Shown one piece after another: positions 62,390 to 64,000 of a DNA stretch of 64,000 bases. The position numbers were made by a program, and so were the translations under genes. Each line of letters opens with the position of its first letter. The stretch's first letter is position 1. The notes below the pieces were generated by a model, which did no database searches, was not told the origin of the DNA, and saw only the letters and a list, made by a program, of their open reading frames with translations. The DNA is from an uncultured Mucilaginibacter sp. (GTDB taxonomy: Bacteria; Bacteroidota; Bacteroidia; Sphingobacteriales; Sphingobacteriaceae). The DNA is taken from contig CAIPPO010000080.1 in assembly GCA_903866915.1 (NCBI GenBank), positions 1 to 64,000 of the forward strand, in the 5' to 3' direction.

Positions 62390-63334
62390 TTACCATTTTT
62401 TATCGTTACTCACCTGTTTGGGCTTTACTACGGTAAATACCCTTGATATGTTGAAGCCGAAATGGACACCGCCGTTACCCCAGCGTCCATCGGTTTGGGT
62501 TATAAAACTGCGTTCGTTAATGCCGGTGGAATTGGTAAAAAACAGCTGGAATACATGGCCGCCGGTTTCAATGTCGAAGCCTACCGAAGCGGAATTATAA
62601 TAGCCCGGTATGCGTTGTACCTGGTAATAGTATTCGCCGGTAAGGTTTACGCGTTTTGAGAGGCGCAAACGAAAGCCGGTACCCATCGAATAAAGATCAT
62701 TACGATAGGCGTTTGTAGGCACAATATTAAAATGTACCATAGTTGGCGCCAGCTGCAGCGAGAAAAAATCGCCGAATTTACGGGCCAGCAAAATCTGATT
62801 TACATAGCTGGCATGGTCTGAATAATGCAGGGTGTACGACGAAGCCGGGTCTTTCAATGTATTGAGTACCGCCGTAGATACCAGGCTCAATGAAAGAGGC
62901 ATATTCACTTTCCCGGTTGATTGGCGCAAAACCCTGAATTTAAAAAAACCGTCATACTCTTTGTTGTAGGTACTTCGTCCTATACCGATCTCCAGCCTGT
63001 TACTGATTCCATAATCCACCCCGATGCGCATCGTTGCCTGATCCAGTCCGTAAAAATTATATCCACCGGTGTTAACCATCCCAAAACGGTGCGATATTTT
63101 GAGATCGAGTACACCTGCGCCGGTATTCTCTATCGACTGGCTGTTAACAATACGGGTGGTTTTAAAAATGGACGTAGTAATATCCGTTGTTTCCTTTTTT
63201 TCTTTTTTATTCTGATCGTCCTGCATCTTAAACAAGTCGACAGTTTGCGCACGTGCTGCAACTGCCAGCAATTGACAGCAGATCAACATGACCAGGTATC
63301 CCCGGTAATTGCTAAAATAAGATCGCCTTTTCAA
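62390..63334 (-). CDS. DUF5777-family outer-membrane beta-barrel protein
   Basis: 314 aa. The frame starts at a TTG (63334) 2 bp after the YceI stop, giving a signal peptide (MKRRSYFSNYRGYLVMLICC...ARAQ); the first ATG, at 63289, would leave a poor signal. The mature part is barrel-like: TRIVNSQSIENTGAGVLDLK, GIGRSTYNKEYDGFFKFRVL, GFDIETGGHVFQLFFTNSTG, HFGFNISRVFTVVKP. DUF5777 barrels often go with YceI and cytochrome genes; function unknown. Confidence 0.88.
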   Translation of the reverse strand: MKRRSYFSNYRGYLVMLICCQLLAVAARAQTVDLFKMQDDQNKKEKKETTDITTSIFKTTRIVNSQSIENTGAGVLDLKISHRFGMVNTGGYNFYGLDQATMRIGVDYGISNRLEIGIGRSTYNKEYDGFFKFRVLRQSTGKVNMPLSLSLVSTAVLNTLKDPASSYTLHYSDHASYVNQILLARKFGDFFSLQLAPTMVHFNIVPTNAYRNDLYSMGTGFRLRLSKRVNLTGEYYYQVQRIPGYYNSASVGFDIETGGHVFQLFFTNSTGINERSFITQTDGRWGNGGVHFGFNISRVFTVVKPKQVSNDKKW

Positions 63335-63336
63335 AA

Positions 63337-63879
63337 TTACTCGTATTTGCAGTTAACACTTATTTCTGCTTCACTGGCAATTTTGTCGCCAATGTACAGC
63401 CCGGTTATGCCATAATCCTTTATTTTAACTTTAAATACACCGATGATGACCGGCTTACCGCCAACGATCTCGAGCGTACCGCTCGTACTCACTTTTTGCG
63501 GAACGCCATGCAGATTCAGCGTACCCTCAACCGTTACAGAGTATTTGCCGTCTTTCGTAAAATCGATTGATGCGATATTGCTGATAAAGCCCCTGAATTC
63601 GGCCTTTGGGATCTTACTGCTTTCGAGGTAATTTTCGTTAAAATGATCCTCCATCAGCTGATTTTCAAACTTAAAACTTTTGATAAGCGCGCTGAAAACG
63701 ATCTGGCCCGATTTGTCGACAAACTTACTGTCGACCTGGTTGTTCACGGCCTCAATCTTTTCGATCGGGCTGCTGGCATTGAATTTAATTTGCCCGGCTT
63801 TTGTGGCATACACTTTTTGTGCATTTGCTGCTACACTCGCAATGGCTAAATAAAATAGGGGTAAAATTACTTTTTTCAT
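63337..63879 (-). CDS. YceI-family lipid-binding protein
   Basis: 180 aa with a signal peptide (MKKVILPLFYLAIASVAANA). YceI lipocalin-like pattern: KAGQIKFNASSPIEKIEAVNNQ, GQIVFSALIKSFKFENQLMEDHF, PKAEFRGFISNI, VEGTLNLHGVPQKVSTSGTL. Binds isoprenoid quinones or lipids in the periplasm. Tight spacing to the DUF5777 and OB-fold genes and to the upstream gene marks one operon. Confidence 0.93.
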   Translation of the reverse strand: MKKVILPLFYLAIASVAANAQKVYATKAGQIKFNASSPIEKIEAVNNQVDSKFVDKSGQIVFSALIKSFKFENQLMEDHFNENYLESSKIPKAEFRGFISNIASIDFTKDGKYSVTVEGTLNLHGVPQKVSTSGTLEIVGGKPVIIGVFKVKIKDYGITGLYIGDKIASEAEISVNCKYE

Positions 63880-63888
63880 GGTTAGCTA

Positions 63889-64000
63889 TTAATTGTTTGG
63901 TGTTCCGTTATTGATCCATTTTTGAACAGTACTTATATCGCAGGATGATATCTGCGCGGCGTTGAGTGGCATAGCCGGAACGCTGCCGGTATGGCTGATT
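63889..64000 (-). CDS. C-terminus of an exported or cytochrome-like protein, truncated by window edge
   Basis: The last 36 residues of a minus-strand gene end at 63889, reading ISHTGSVPAMPLNAAQISSC then DISTVQKWINNGTPNN. The pattern (small hydrophobics, ending in WINNG with a nearby Cys) resembles the end of c-type cytochrome or related heme-domain proteins in such operons. The start lies beyond the window. It is 10 bp upstream of yceI, so probably the operon's preceding gene. Confidence 0.6.
   Translation of the reverse strand, partial: ISHTGSVPAMPLNAAQISSCDISTVQKWINNGTPNN

Overview
The window is a chromosomal stretch of a Bacteroidota bacterium, most likely a member of the Sphingobacteriaceae close to Mucilaginibacter or Pedobacter. 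This placement is inferred from gene content: a TonB-plug/MG2 surface protein, GH29, GH30 and GH95 glycosidases, short M1 peptidases, DUF5777 and YceI proteins, a Ctc-type L25, A-rich translation starts, and intergenic hairpin repeats. No phage, transposase, CRISPR array or rRNA operon is visible.

Layout. 0-8 kb: the end of a large surface protein, then housekeeping genes on the minus strand (ArsC/Spx-like protein, pth, rplY, prs, tRNA-Gln, accA) and two secreted proteins of unknown function. 8-16.2 kb: a complete minus-strand potassium-uptake locus that reads, in transcription order, a 39-aa membrane peptide, a 27-aa membrane peptide, kdpF, kdpA, kdpB, kdpC, a short KdpD-like sensor and a separate histidine kinase. 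It has no kdpE. A sigma-54-dependent NtrC-type regulator lies about 2 kb upstream, and the kdp leader carries a 13-bp-arm inverted repeat and a -24/-12-like element, suggesting sigma-54 control of kdp. 16.4-25 kb: a Gfo/Idh/MocA oxidoreductase, the NtrC regulator, a DUF1003 protein, a GH30 glycosidase, and an aldehyde dehydrogenase/DUF779 pair divergent from an AraC regulator. 25-34 kb: an M28 peptidase, two secreted proteins, a LysR regulator divergent from an SbtA-type bicarbonate permease with a small downstream partner, a GH95 fucosidase and a fused iron-sulfur serine dehydratase. 34-44.7 kb: a GH29 fucosidase, an NmrA-like/AraC pair, a VOC protein, an ArsR-SRPBCC operon with paired palindromic operators, an unusual MHS transporter, an acyltransferase-like membrane protein, an esterase and an SGNH hydrolase. 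44.8-50 kb: tRNA-Asn, a PfkB kinase, a cytochrome-b5-like protein, an ECF-type sigma factor, murB and lpdA. 50-54.6 kb: two tandem paralogous M1 peptidases and a GIN-domain adhesin-like protein. 54.6-60.7 kb: a GT39 glycosyltransferase with a partner, a 1.1-kb repeat-rich non-coding island, and a PQQ-type dehydrogenase with an internal cytochrome c domain. 60.9-64 kb: a DinB-like protein and a minus-strand operon (end of an unidentified exported protein, YceI, DUF5777 barrel, OB-fold protein) likely acting in the envelope.

The most interesting features are the kdp locus with its unnamed micro-proteins and apparent sigma-54 control, the palindromic ArsR operators overlapping a 5'-truncated DUF2784 gene, the SbtA/LysR locus in an apparent heterotroph, and the composite 175-bp tandem repeats at 58.1-58.5 kb with a related copy at 50.1 kb. 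All functional calls are family assignments made by eye; no search was run.
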